Source: Zarea fungicola (taxonomy: Eukaryota; Ascomycota; Sordariomycetes; Hypocreales; Cordycipitaceae). Taken from it: a stretch of 64,000 nucleotides of DNA. The DNA is taken from NCBI GenBank assembly GCA_900169235.1, contig FWCC01000124.1, forward strand, positions 310,001 through 374,000, given 5' to 3'. The notes below the pieces were generated by a model, which did not search any database, had not been told where the DNA came from, and was given only the letters and a program-made list of their open reading frames with translations. Positions 20,831 through 32,842 of this stretch are shown here, piece by piece; position 1 is the stretch's first letter, and every line of letters starts with the position of its first letter. A program made the translations under genes and the position numbers.

Positions 20831-23800
20831 TCACTTTCTCCCACCTCTTTCGCCAGAAGCCTTACCGCCCAGAGATTTCCCTGCCGACTGCGCTTTGGTG
20901 CCCGACGTCGCCTTCGGTCGCTCTGCCTTGTCGGCGACTACAGCGTCTTTACCCTTGCTGGGCTTGTTGCCACCACCAGAAGAACCAACAGCGCTGGTGC
21001 CGCCACCACCACGGCCTCTTCTTCCCCGCTTACTGCTCGCCTCGCCCTTGTCCTTGGCTGGCTTGGTAGATCGCTGGGCCTCTTCCTCCTGCGCCCGACG
21101 GCTTTCCTGATCCCACCACTCCTGGAAGGCCTGTTCTTGTTGAATCTCCTGCAAGGACCTCTTCGCAACGGCTTCTTTGACCAGCTCTTGCTCGCGTCTC
21201 TGTTGGCCGATGATGTCACTGAGTGTTGCTCCCAGAAAAAGGTCCTCGTCTTTGCGTTCCCGCGTGATGTACGACTTGGAATGCGGGATGAGCGGACTGC
21301 TCTGCTGCGATTGCTGCTGGCTGGATGCCAGAGACTCGGCGGCGGCAGCCCTTCGGCCACGGTTCTGACCCGAAAACTTGGTATCTGGTGATGCAGGACG
21401 GCGCTTAGCTTGGGGCCCCGTCTCAGCAGCCACAAGCGGCTTCACGTTCGGCAGGCCTCCTCCCCGGCCTTGGGCCTGCGACGCCATGGCTTCTTGCAGT
21501 GATGTCTTGGGAGTAGGAGACGCCGTCTTCCACGGTGCTGGTGCCAGCTTGCCCCCAGATGGGGCTGGTTGCCATGGCTTCGCGCTTGATTTCTCGTCCT
21601 CTGCTGCGGCCAAGAGTTCTGCCTGCCTTTGCATCTGCTTCTTGCGTTCCTTCTGCGACATTTTGGGCTGCGACTTTGGTGATGGCGTGTCTTTAGATGT
21701 CGCTGCTAAGCCCGTAGTCAATGCTGACGTAGGCTGTGCGGAAACTTGAGATAGCATGCCTCGAAGATCCAATTTTGTAGCGGATAGAACTGGCGACGCC
21801 CATGGACCGCTTGGTTTGCGGGCGGCATTGCTTGACGGCGTTGCCGGACCGACGTTCAAGTTATGAGATCCTGATAGCGAACCCAGGTGAGCAGGTGAGC
21901 TGGGGGACTTTGAAAATGAGACAGAACTCCTCGTTTTGGCCTTTTGCCAAGCTGCTTCTGGAAGCTGGGGGATGGGTTCCACGTCATGGTCAAGTTGAGG
22001 CATCGGAGGCAACGCATCTGGAGAAGAAACGTCTCCGTATTTGCCTCCATCTTCGTCCATTTCGAACATGAGATCCCCGTGCGATTCCTTTGGTCGCAGG
22101 CTCGGACTAAATGGCTCGTTTCGGCCGATGGCCGACTTTCGGCGATCAGTATCAGGAGTTTTGAGAAACGCTGTCATCTCGCCCAGGCTACCAAAGCGTG
22201 CTCGGTATGACGATGAGAGCTTCTTCTCTTCCTCTCGATGGCTAGTCTTGGAAGCAAATTCTTTGACGCGACGTTGGCGCTCCTCTTCAATATCGGCAAG
22301 CAGGTCGGGGTATTTCTCATGCAGTATCAGTTCTGATCGCCCACTGCGTACAAATGGAAGAAGAGCAAGCTGATTCTCGCGAACCACCTCGTCAAGTTCC
22401 AGAAGAACCTCTTCGTCCATGCCGTCGAGGTTCCCGTTTTCCAACATATTCTCCAACTGGAGGCATATATACTCTAGTCCGACATCCTTGAACTCAGTGA
22501 CGGAGCAGGGACTAATCTCATTGAGTAAGTTGGCAATGTTGCGGGTTGTGACAAATTTTCCCATGAGCCATTGGCATACTTGAGACAGACGATCTAGCAT
22601 AAGTTCGTTTGCAGTAGCCATGATATCTAGAACAATTTCAGAGAATTCGTCCAATGACCCAGAGGTCACATCTTGAAACATTTCCCCTCCAACATCACCG
22701 TAAATGTACTGTATAACCATCAAGAATGTCTCTGGGTTGATGTGCCGCAAATCGACTTCTGTCCGTGCCGCTGTGGATTGACCAATGCGTCTACTCGTCA
22801 GCCATTCGCCTTGTGAACGACCGTGAAACATGCCCTCGAAGAAAGGGCAGCGCCGACAGACAAGCTGGCTATGAACAGGAAAGTCCTCGCCATCGAGCTG
22901 CACCAGAACGTCACCATCCTCGAAAAATCGTTTGTCTGTTATCGCGCTCTGCAGGTCAGAATCCAAAGTTGGCTCCACGCTGCCCTGCAAGCGAGCAGCA
23001 CTTTCAAGTTTCGTCATTTGCAGCCGAGTTGCCACTTTCATCAGCTCGGTTCTGACCTGCCGATAACGATGAGCAAACGGCGGTGCCTCTTTTGTATATT
23101 TCCAGACAGGCACCATGGAATCGAGATATGTGAAAACGACAATATTCAGTAGTGTGAACACGTCAATCTGATGAAAGGTCAGAAGAGTCTTTCCGAATTC
23201 TTCGCTCAGTGTGAAGATGTCTTCCTGAGGCTGGACGCGGCCTCTGCGAAACTTTGCGAGAGCGCCAAGCAAGACAGGGCTCCTGGCAGAGAGCAGCCAG
23301 CCATGTACCGGAATCTGGATCTCGGGGGCGACGGATGTGCAAACACGGCAGTCAATGTTTTCAGTTTGCACGGAACTGAACTTGAGCATTTGCGCGAGAT
23401 CCGACTCAACATCGGGGGATTTCAATAGCTCGTGAACAACGGAGCCCGGCTTCTCCCGAACAATTGCCTTGTCCCAGGCTTTGCGGACTTCTCTCGGATC
23501 TGGTTTGGGGTCAGACGCTTCGAAGTCGTTGAGGCACAGAAGAGAGGCAATGTCTTCCCATATGGAGGGTTTCGCGACAGAAATTTCCTGCGACATGACT
23601 TGGCAATCTTTCCTCACAGCAGCAAAGGCACCAAATGTCGAGCTTCGCACCTTGATGCAGTTGGTAATATAGGGAATACGCTGGAATTTGAAGTCCTTCT
23701 TCTTAGCACCAGGGGCAGTCATGGATGTAATCTTGCCCTTGGTCCGCTTGACTCTTTTCCACACAGCTCCGGATTCGGTGCAAATGATTACTGAGCCATG

Positions 23801-25655
23801 CTCACCGACACTCACAGAGGTGGCACCATCTTTACGAGAGTCCCATATACACTGTGGCTGTGATATGGCGCCTTTGATTTTCGCAGGATTTGTGGTCGAG
23901 CCGATTGGCTGGTCGAACTCGCCTTTGCAGTTCACTGTCATGGTGAACAAGTCTCCGCGAGAAGTGACTGCAGCAATGGTGTCGCCACCAGACGCGATAG
24001 ATACAACGTCCTTTCTTCCAGACTCATATCTATTTGCGTAGGACGTGAGATTGTGATTTGCAAAGACGTCGATGGCGGGAAATTTGACAAGGTTGTAGCC
24101 ATAGTTTGTGAATACCCAGACGTTATGGTTAGACAGTAGGACTGAAGTTGCCTTGTCAATAGCGGACACCATGAGAATCGGGGCAGTGAGTAGGGATGCT
24201 GCGACTCTCCGTGGTGTGGCCTGAACATCAAGAGATCGAGAGTCGGCGTCCATCAGCGCAAGTTGTCCAGCGTTGCGGCCCCAGCAGAAAAGCGATGTTC
24301 CCGTATGTGCAACGGAATGGAAGGCCGAGGCGGCAACTCCCTGGACTTGCTCTTTTTTGAGACTTCCGAAGACCTGGCGAGGGACCAAGCTCATGGGCTC
24401 CTCGTCAGCCCTGGTTGGCGGTGGCAAAATGTAGCCCAGCTGCGAGTCCGAGTTGAGGCCCCAGGTCCATAGCTCGCCGTTTCCTGCGATTGCCATTGTG
24501 TGATTCTGACCGAGAGCGACATGACGAATCTTTTTATCTGCAAGGGGACCTTGCACAGGCACAAATTTGAACTTTGTATTTTCGTCGCCCAGTCCAAGGC
24601 GGCCACCGCGGCCAACACCGCAAATGAAAAGGTTGCTGATGGGATCGGTTGTCAAAACAGCAGTGTGAAGTTTGGACATGGCAATGTCTTGGATGATGAG
24701 AGGTCGGCTACGGATCATGATTGGTATTTCCTGGACCTCGAGTGATTCCGCCACGTCTTCGGCAGTTTCTTCCCCCAGATAAGACTCGTAGAACTTGCGC
24801 AAGAGGCCATCCGGTCGTTGCAGATGGATACGTTCGGGGTACTGTCGATCATCTTCATCACCGACGCCAAGCGACATATTCCTGTTGCTTCCAAAGACGA
24901 AGAGTTCATCGCCATCATTGGAAGTAGACGGGAAATGGCCAGTTTTTGCACCGCTACTTTAACAGGGTTAGCAGATGGTTTCGCATTACATGGTTTTAGA
25001 TGAGGGCTCACAGCTCATGCAGGTCTCCTGTGCTGTCTCCACTATCTGAGTCTTCGTCTGAGTCCTCGTGCGATTCGCCTCTGTGCAATGATCGGGTGGC
25101 AATTGTGGAGTTGTAAACATCAAATGGACTGTTGCCTTCGTGATCTTTGGTTTTAATGAGCCGCCCAACCCGTCCGCTCGATGCGGCCGTTCCCGAGAGG
25201 ATAATTTCTCGTTCCTTGGTGAGAATAATGCGTGCGATGGAGACATTTCCGGTGTATAGAGATCGATGAAGCGCATTCCAGCCGCTTTCCGGGTCCTGTA
25301 CATAGAGATCGATGGCAGGGTGCTCGACGAGGGCTTGGACGAATTCGCGGGCGGTTGGGTCGGTGGAAGAGGCGGCACGGAGAAGCACTGTGAGACCAGC
25401 GTGGTCACGACTGTTTAATTCTGCCTTTGTAAGGTGGTTTGGCGCATCTTTTGACCTGGTAGAGGCTGAGGCGCCTTTGCGCGACTTGCCGGTCGAGCGT
25501 GGCGAAGAGCTGAAGCCACCTGGACTGGGCCAACCAATACCTCCAATCACGGGGCTCTTGGAGCCAGCCGGAGCGGTAGACGCAGCTGGAGCGAGCAGAC
25601 GCCGAAACTTGTCGACATCATTTTCCCAGTAGTATTTCCACAGCAGGTGACTCAT
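20831..25655 (-). CDS. Ankyrin-RCC1-BTB protein, IBtk/Btb3-like (probable Cul3 adaptor)
   Basis: Exons 25655-25012 and 24956-20831 give 1589 aa; the intron (GTGAGC donor, 55 bp) joins DLHEL to SGAKTGHF. Order of domains: ankyrin-like repeats (about 80-150, with GLTVLLRAASS and GWNALHRSLYTGNVSIARII), RCC1-type repeats (about 290-480, with GVGRGGRLGLGD, TWGLNSDSQLG and FCWGRNAGQLAL), a first BTB domain near 745-880 and a second near 892-1010 (GDVLVQLDGEDFPVHSQLVC). A long disordered tail carries a charged helix around 1490 (EQAFQEWWDQESRRAQ) and a basic RGRRGRGGGG. The same order is known in human IBtk and S. pombe Btb3, where the BTB domains bind Cul3; the ligase-adaptor role here is inferred. 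The stop is 15 bp from an assembly gap. Confidence 0.9.
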
Positions 25656-27810
25656 CGGCCAGTTGATCTGATGTCAAGAAACTAGCTCCGTACGCTTAAA
25701 AGGGCACCTCGCTATGGCTCTCAGGGACCACGGCTTTTTTAAAGGCGCTGTTTGAAGCGTGGGAAGGAGCTTGTTTGTTTGATGGGAGGGCAAAGCCCTG
25801 TCGAAATTATCGCAGTCGGGGTTGTGATCTGGTGCGATAGTGTCAAGGAGGGAGCCGGAGATAAGGCTGTGAGTGAGTGAGCTGTCGGAATCGACGGAGA
25901 CGGCAGAGGGATTCGCTTTGGCGGTGGAAGTGACAAAATCAGGGCAATGATGATAGTCTCAAGACTGGAAGGAGATGAATGTCTGATGGTGAAGGAGCAA
26001 GGGTCGTTTATTGTCGAGCGGGCTTGGCAGTCGCGAACTCGAGGTTGGAGCTGTTTAATTAATGTGTACGAATTGGGGATGGTGGGGTGTGTCCCTCTGT
26101 GCAGCTCTACTGGTAAGTGGTTGGACCGCGTCGCGGGGGCGAACAAGCCCTGTTGGCTCCAGTATGGCAGCTGTCGAGGAACATGCATTAGGCCGGCAGC
26201 GCAGGAGCCAGCGGGGTAGCAGTACCTGTACGTTAGACATCGAGCTTATTGCTACCTACCTTAGTAGTACTTATAAGGCTACCCAGTAGGTAGTAGTTGA
26301 GGCACCTTGGTACTGTCCTACCACCTGGTCGATTTCCAGCTTGTGGGCGGTACCTAGGCTGGTACGCGTAGATCGTGTATTGTTTGACGAATTATGAAAT
26401 TGTAAAGTGCTATAAGCATTAATATATGGAATACGCGAAACAATTACTTACTCAACTCGGTAGCTTCTATTTTGATGCAGGTTCTGTTAGTTACCCAGCA
26501 TGCTGTCTCCCCAGGATGAACTCAAGGTGGATCTGGGGAGGAATGGAGTACCTCACGCAAAGTAGGTACACTGGTAATTGGGGGCCAGCTGGTAGTTAGT
26601 TACCTACAAAATTGTCCACTGACCAATTGCCAGACAATACTGCAGCGTGTGCTGAACCTGACAGCCAGAGGTTGGTACCCGGCTAGAGTTCGGCCTACTG
26701 CAGGTCCAAGGCTTGACGCGCCCGTTGCACAAACACATGCCGACCAGCTCTGGCTGCTATTTGCTCGAGCCGCTTATGCAGCTTCTTGGCTGGTGTGCCT
26801 CGTGATGTTTATTTCTTGGAGATGCTCTATTCTTGGAGTTTACTATACCTCTGCGCGACGCGTTTGATGACGACACACATCACTGGTGCAGAGTATCGGC
26901 AGCAGGCCCGGCTATAGTTGAAGCCACCCGGCCTGTTCCGACTATTTTGAATCACCGTGCTATGTCGGGCATGTGCCGCAGGGGTATTGTGTATTGTGTA
27001 TTGTGATCCGTCTTGTGACAACAAATCCATCCGGAGATGCAGTCACCTCGCCGGTGTACGCAGCACTCCAACAGTGCGCGTGGAACAGAGTTGTCCAGTA
27101 CCTATCCGCCATTGACTGGTACGGAGCATTCTGCATCTACTAGACTTCGTATATATCGGTAGATTTGGACGTAGCATCAGATTAGTGTCTGGGAACAGAC
27201 AAGGTCCCCTGCTCCCCCATACTATGAACATTACTACAGTAATTACTACATCGCGTGCGTACCACCAGTCAGGCCCCGCGGCTTACATACATACACCTAG
27301 GATAGGCCGTTATTATTAGTACCCTTGGTGCTTGCCTGCTCTGCGTGCCGGCCCACTCGCTTCTTCCCTGAACATGACAAAAAAGAAATTCATGAAAATT
27401 AACAAAAGTAAGAAAATCAAAGAAATTAATCAAGTCAAGGAGATCCAAGAAATCAAAGAAATTAAGCAACCAGACGCTTCTCCAATGCCCCTCCATCGAA
27501 TCTCCAGTGCTCACCCGCATTGCCAGTCCTCTTGCCACTGAAACAAGGCTACTGGCGGCACTTTTTTCTCAATCCTGGCCCACCAAAAACCACTAATAAT
27601 ACCAGACCAGTAACGACTAATCGCAGACCAACCCTTGCCGCGGACACCGGCCGCTAACAAGAAACATTTCTCTGGCCCGCAAGATCGCTTGCGGTTGCGC
27701 CCTCTCCGACCTTTCACCGTTTGTCGTTTGGCCTCATTTTCGCCTTGTCCAGCTCCCAGATACCCCAATTCCTTTCCTACAAGAGCAAATTTCCTTCGTT
27801 TTCGCCCACA
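25656..27810. other. Intergenic, divergent IBtk-like/carrier region
   Basis: This 2.15 kb holds the promoters of two head-to-head genes. The part near the IBtk-like gene has moderate GC. From 26220 it is rich in TACCTA/GGTACC words and short inverted repeats, with AT-rich islands at 26390-26470. A purine-rich repeat lies at 27377-27468. The stretch 27620-27810 is C/T-rich and probably the carrier leader. Short frames (up to about 149 codons) show no family resemblance. Confidence 0.55.
27377..27468 (+). repeat. Purine-rich imperfect repeat (AATCAAAGAAATTAA-like units)
   Basis: A strand-asymmetric A/G tract with recurring words such as AATCAAAGAAATTAA, the unit AATCAAAGAAATTA occurring twice (near 27416 and 27451) with weaker copies between. 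It lies about 340-430 bp upstream of the carrier start codon. It may keep nucleosomes away; that is inference. Confidence 0.5.
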
Positions 27811-29149
27811 ATGGCTGACGAGAAGCCTCTTCCCTTTATCTACCAATTTGGTGCAGGTGCGTCGCCGATGCCCGAATCGCCCGCATCAAAATGGCCTCGT
27901 GCCTCTGGCGGAGCGTTGTTTTGGCCGCATAAATTGCTAACTCTTTGCGCAAGGTGCCATTGCTGGTGTCTCGGAGGTGAGGGGAATTTTTGTTGATCAT
28001 TACGAAATCCGAAACAGCTACTTATTTGTCGCAATTTAGATTCTGGTTATGTGAGCAACTTCATTTTGGCGCATCCGATATAGACGATGCCGACATCGCC
28101 CCGAATGCCCGTTTGCTAACCATCACGCGCCCAGGTACCCATTGGACGTTGTCAAGACTCGAGTGTACGCTTGCTCTCTACCTTGTTTCAATCGAAACTG
28201 TCGCGCCCGACCGAATACAACCGCTAACGTTTACCTAGTCAATTGCAGACCGCCACCTCCGCGGAGCGATACAATGGCATGGTCGACTGCTTCCGCAAGA
28301 TTATCAAGAATGAAGGGTACAATACGACCCACGCACCAGGAGATTTGACGCGCGCATTGCTGACCAAATGACTTGGTGGTACAGTTTCTCCCGTCTTTAC
28401 CGTGGTATCTCTGCCCCCATCCTCATGGAGGCTCCCAAGCGTGCTACCAAGTTCGCCGCCAACGACGAATGGGGCAAAGTCTACCGCAAGATGTTTGGCG
28501 TCCCCCAGATGAACCAGTCGCTCTCTATCCTTACTGGTGCCACAGCTGGTGCCACCGAGTCCTTCGTTGTCGTCCCCTTTGAGCTCGTCAAGATTCGACT
28601 CCAGGACAAGGCCTCAGCCGGCAAGTACAAGGGCATGGTCGACTGCGTTGTCAAGACAGTAAAGAACGAGGGTATCCTCACCATGTATCAGGGTCTCGAG
28701 TCTACCATGTGGCGCCACATTCTCTGGAACGCCGGTTACTTTGGCTGCATCTTCCAGGTCCGCCAGATGCTCCCCAAGGCCGACACGAAGAGCGGCAAGA
28801 TGACCAACGACCTCATCTCTGGCGCCGTCGGTGGCACCGTCGGTACCATTCTAAACACCCCCATGGATGTAGTCAAGAGCAGAATTCAAAACACCCCCAA
28901 GATCCCCGGCCAGACCCCCAAGTACAACTGGGCTTGGGCCGGTATCGGCACCGTCTTCAAGGAGGAGGGCTTTGGAGCTTTGTACAAGGGTTTCCTCCCC
29001 AAGGTATGCTTGCCTCTTCTGGAAACATCATAAAAAGAAATCGTGTAGATGCTAATTGCTCCTAGGTTCTTCGTCTCGGTCCCGGAGGTGGTATTCTCTT
29101 GGTCGTCTTCACCACTGTCATGGACACTTTCCGCAAGTGGCAGGTTTAA
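27811..29149 (+). CDS. Mitochondrial 2-oxodicarboxylate carrier (Odc1/2-like)
   Basis: Inner-membrane carrier exchanging 2-oxoadipate and 2-oxoglutarate, linked to lysine metabolism, by family knowledge. Seven exons (27811-27856, 27954-27976, 28040-28050, 28135-28164, 28239-28316, 28385-29003, 29066-29149) give 296 aa, the usual length. All three carrier signatures appear after splicing: PLDVVKTR, PFELVKIR and PMDVVKSR. The N-terminus reads MADEKPLPFIYQFGAGAIAG and the C-terminus FTTVMDTFRKWQV. The third exon is only 11 nt; without it the helix ILVMYPLDVV is broken, so I keep it. Donors GTGCGT, GTGAGG, GTGAGC, GTACGC, GTATGC are ordinary for this genome; GTACAA at 28317 is weaker. A carrier is certain; the ODC subfamily rests on recalled resemblance. 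Confidence 0.9.
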
Positions 29150-29412
29150 AATGTAAGATGAGCAGCCAGTCTTTATTATTATTGTTCTGTTCAAAGCAAA
29201 AAAAATAGTACTCAGTGACCAAATAGACGCTATTAAATATGCAGCATGTGAGCCGTACACTGATCCGTCGGCATATAGCAGCAATGAAGTCAAAAGTTTG
29301 AAACTCGAATTGAATTGTTGTAAGCTAGTTGTTCTCGCATTGGCATAAAACGATGTAGCCAGGTAACCTAGTACGCAAGAAAAGAAAACTCCAAGATGGT
29401 GCTACCAAATTG

Positions 29413-32066
29413 TCAGAGCATCTGCACATCGTCGTCGTCATCCTCGTCGTCGTCGTCCTCATCCTCCATGTCTCCATCGTTGCTGCCCTCATTGACATCA
29501 GCCAATTCTGTCATGACGGCATCCTTGTCATCTTCTTCCTCCTTATTCTCGCTGTCGCTGTCGCTGTCGCTGCTAATCAGCTCCCACACATCCGCAGGCA
29601 GGACATCACTCATCTCACCAGCAGTGCTTCCGGCATCGCCATTATCGATTGCAAGAGGCCCAGCTAGGTCGCCACTCGGGTCAATAAACATGCTCCCTTC
29701 TTCCTCCTGTTCTTCCTCTTGTTCTTCCAGGGGTAGGAGCCCAACGTCGTCATCATTGGTGAGGTCAATGTCAACCCTCGGACCGGCAAAATGGTAAGTC
29801 CTCGTTTCTTCTTGCTTGGGCGCCTCCGATGGTGGCCGCGGTGCATCACCGTCGCAGGGCGAGGGTGACTGGAAAAATAGAGAAGGGCTTCGCTCTCGCG
29901 TGTCGGGCTGTTGCTGTGAGGTGCCCTCGGCAGCAGGTTGGCTCAACGCTGGAGTTGTAGCGTCGTTGGCACCAGCGTCGTTGCCATTACCAGCGTCGTC
30001 ATCAGCATGGTCGTCTTCGGGCGAGTCCACCATCTCCTCATCAGAGTCATTGCCGTTTGCGGTCGTCTCCGCGGTTTCAGTAGTAGTACCATGGGCTTCA
30101 GAACTGTTGATCCTGCGGCTCTTCGTTTGCACACCGCGTGGATTAGAGGTCACAATCCATGCACCGGCACCGCCAGCCGCATCGTCATCGTCATCGTCGT
30201 CCCAGCCATAGACAGAGACCTGCTCGTCCTGCGCATCATCAAGAGTGTACAGAATAGTCGGCTCTGCTTGGCCAGGTCTGTCATCGTCAGGGGCAATCGT
30301 AATTGCGTCTCTGACGTAGGCCACCTCCTCGCTTGATGGCAAGTATCCAATTTCGAGGGGAGCCAGGTTCTCAAACTGCGCTAGCCTCGCCTTGCTCGGT
30401 TGCTTTGGTCTGCGCACAAGGTCATTGATGTTCGCGACGAAATCGTGATTGCGAACACATTCGTTCTGCTTCCCCCGCGTGAGAAACGCATCGTAGTCCC
30501 AGAACAGGACATGGAAAAGGCCCCTTAAACACTTAACGTTGTCAATACCCTGCAGGTGGTATAAATCGCGCATCAGTCGAAAGTCTGCGTGCTCAAGGGT
30601 ATGTTCCTTATGGAACCGAATCTGGCCACGAGGCTCGTGGCGTCTGCGCATATACTCCTTGTCGCTTTCACGCACGTAGATCTGAACAGTCTTGAGGCGG
30701 ATGGCCTCTGGGAGATATGCTAGTGGCTCTGTGCGCCGGGAGATGTACTTCCCGCGCTTATTGCGCTTGTAACAGACTTCCTGCGAGCCAATCCAAAAGA
30801 GCTCAATGTGCTGGACTCTTTGCAGCCTATTTCCGATTCCCTTCGCAAAGCGCCCCTATTCGCCAAGCGACGAGAAGCAGAACCTGTTCAGGCTGTAAAA
30901 GATGTTGCAACCAACGTAATTCCACTTTTTGCAGATCGAAAGAGGTGCAAGCACCTGTCCTGGGTGGAGTGCATGGGTGAGATTGACCACCTTGCTGCCG
31001 ATATGGAATCTTCGTAACAGTTGTATGGCCTCGGGGTCGGGATTTGACGTAGAGGCCGTTGTTACCGAGCTCAGATCCGGATCTAGATAAGGATCAAGGC
31101 GGGAGATTACATGAACGAGCTGCCCATCAAAGATCAGTATCTCGCGCAGTATTCTCCCTAATATGTGTGTGGGGAGGCATGAGAAAGGGCTCTGTCCACC
31201 AACTGTATGGCTGTCTGCGACATGATCGATGCATCCCTGGCCACTCTGGTTTTTGTTGTTGTCAGCGTTTTTGCGGTCGCGCGGAGCAGAGTAAAGCTCT
31301 GTTGGTACCGCTCCCTTTTGTTCAGCATCGGATGGTGGTCTGAGCCTGAGCAGAGGATGGAGGCGAGTAGAGGTGTTCTCTTCGAAGCAAGATTGACTGT
31401 AAACATCCTCGTAGCTAAAGGTTTCATGACCGAGTGTCGAGCGAAGAAGCTTTTTCTTCCAAGTCTACCTCCCTGTCAGCTACCCTGCATTTCAGTAATG
31501 AACGCAAGGTTTCCGATATCACTCACTGTTTCGGTCGGTTTTCTGCCGCTTCTTCTTGCCAGTTGTGCCTCGAGAAGAGTAATGGAGTCCTTCAGCTCAA
31601 CAACTTCGTCGCGAGTCGCTTGCAGGACTCTCCTAGCTTCTTCAAGTTGGGACCGACACCTTTTGAGGTCTCTACGCCTGTCGTATGCGACTTGTTTTCT
31701 GTTTAAAAAATGCGGTTCGCAAGTTCTAGCACACTGGCCATCGAACGGGACTCCTGGGTAAGAATCCCCCGATTCATATCCAGCATCACCTGTGCTGGCA
31801 TTACCGCCGGTGTGCTCTTGGGCGCTCATGTTTTCATTTGTCTGTGGAGCCTCCTCATGGGCGAAGCCGGGCAGTTCACTGGCCGGTTGTGCCAAGTTTG
31901 CTTGACTTTCAGCTGCAGCGGCCTCCTCAAGTGGAGGAGGATCTTCAGGCGTAGGAGCACTGTGAACAGTCTCGAGTTCGGAAAAGGGTATGTCCATGTC
32001 ATGGTACTCACTGCCTTGCATCGGGACTTCGTACAAGCCATCTCCATCCTGCTGAGGTGCGTCCAT
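29413..32066 (-). CDS. F-box-like fungal protein with coiled coil; internal amber codon
   Basis: Exon 1 (32066-31527) encodes a disordered head and a coiled coil (RRDLKRCRSQLEEARRVLQ). A 62-bp intron (GTGAGT donor, GCTGAC branch) joins it in frame to exon 2 (31464-29413). Exon 2 contains an F-box-like start (LPTHILGRILREILIFDGQ) and the body of a conserved fungal family of unknown role (CKKWNYVGCNIFYSLNRF, GIGNRLQRVQHIELFWIGSQ, RRRHEPRG), ending in an acidic tail. The frame is open for 863 codons except for one TAG at 30856-30858, between FSSLGE and GRFAKGIGN. A 99-nt in-frame intron (30954-30856, donor GTGCTT) would remove it but also delete conserved residues. So the gene is a recent pseudogene, is recoded, or holds a sequence error. 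Role in ubiquitination is only suggested by the F-box-like part. Confidence 0.7.
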
Positions 32067-32244
32067 ATGGAAGATCGATCGGATGAGCTTGTAGCGGAAA
32101 TATGACGTGCAATGAGGATGTGTTTATAAACCAAACTTACTGGAGTCGTTCTCCAAATGGCGGTATGATGAGGCGAGATTCCAAACTGCGGAATAAACGA
32201 GTTGCAGTGTTAAAAAGGTGTTTGGATCGGCATGTCAAGCCAGT

Positions 32245-32566
32245 GTTGGAGTGGTGGATAATTAAACAATTAGACGTGGTGATGATGATGATGATGAGAG
32301 AAGAGAGAAGTGATGATGATGATGAGCGACGAGAGAAATGTTGAAGACTTGAGGAATTTCATGTGCCTTTTATACTTTGCAGATGCCACGCACTCACGCC
32401 TGACTGGCGCCTGGTACCTGGCTGGAGTTGGAGTGGATGATTAAAAAAGAAAAGAGGTGGTGATGAGATAAGAGAAAGAAGTTGAAGACCTGAGGAGCTT
32501 CATGTGCCTTTTATACTTGGCAGATGCCAAGCACTCATGCACTCACGCCTGGCACCTGGCACCTGG
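32245..32566 (-). repeat. Tandem duplication of a TATA-containing promoter segment
   Basis: Two imperfect copies start with GTTGGAGTGG at 32245 and 32427. They share TTGAAGAC(T/C)TGAGGA(A/G)(T/C)TTCATG followed by GTGCCTTTTATACTT and then ACTCACGCCTG. Copy 1 is longer because of the ATG/GA microsatellite, so the offset falls from 182 bp at the left end to 141 bp at the right. Confidence 0.75.
32366..32515 (-). promoter_or_regulatory. Two TATA boxes facing the F-box-like gene
   Basis: On the minus strand TATAAAAGG occurs at 32374-32366 and again at 32515-32507, one in each copy of the duplicated segment, about 300 and 440 bp upstream of the start codon at 32066. Use as start sites is inferred from the consensus only. 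Confidence 0.45.
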
Positions 32567-32842
32567 AATTATGACTGATTGTGACGGCAGAGCAGAAGGA
32601 AGAAAGAAGAACGTTCACGGCAGCCTTCTAACATACAGTGGACTACTATTCCTTGCTTTGGACAGGATAAAAAACTTTATTATCTAAACACTTGAATGGC
32701 TTCGTATGGGTTTAAAAGATTTTGTTCTTCAAGATGCCGATAGATAATCAAACTCTGCATGTGAAAATCCTGTGTCGTTGTAGCATTTTGTGGTTTTCTG
32801 TTGCTGTTGCTGTCCTTCTTTTACTTGGTTTAAAATTCAATT

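Larger units (their letters stand above)
32067..32842. other. Intergenic, F-box-like gene promoter and ATG13 3' flank
   Basis: Both neighbours read leftward, so this is the promoter of the F-box-like gene plus the end of ATG13. It contains an ATG/GA microsatellite at 32278-32330 and the tandem duplication described separately. No gene is seen. Confidence 0.6.

Noticed and set aside
30675..30677. GTG as start of the F-box-like gene
   Set aside because: Coding resemblance continues far upstream in the same frame, through the amber codon and across a good intron to an ATG at 32066.
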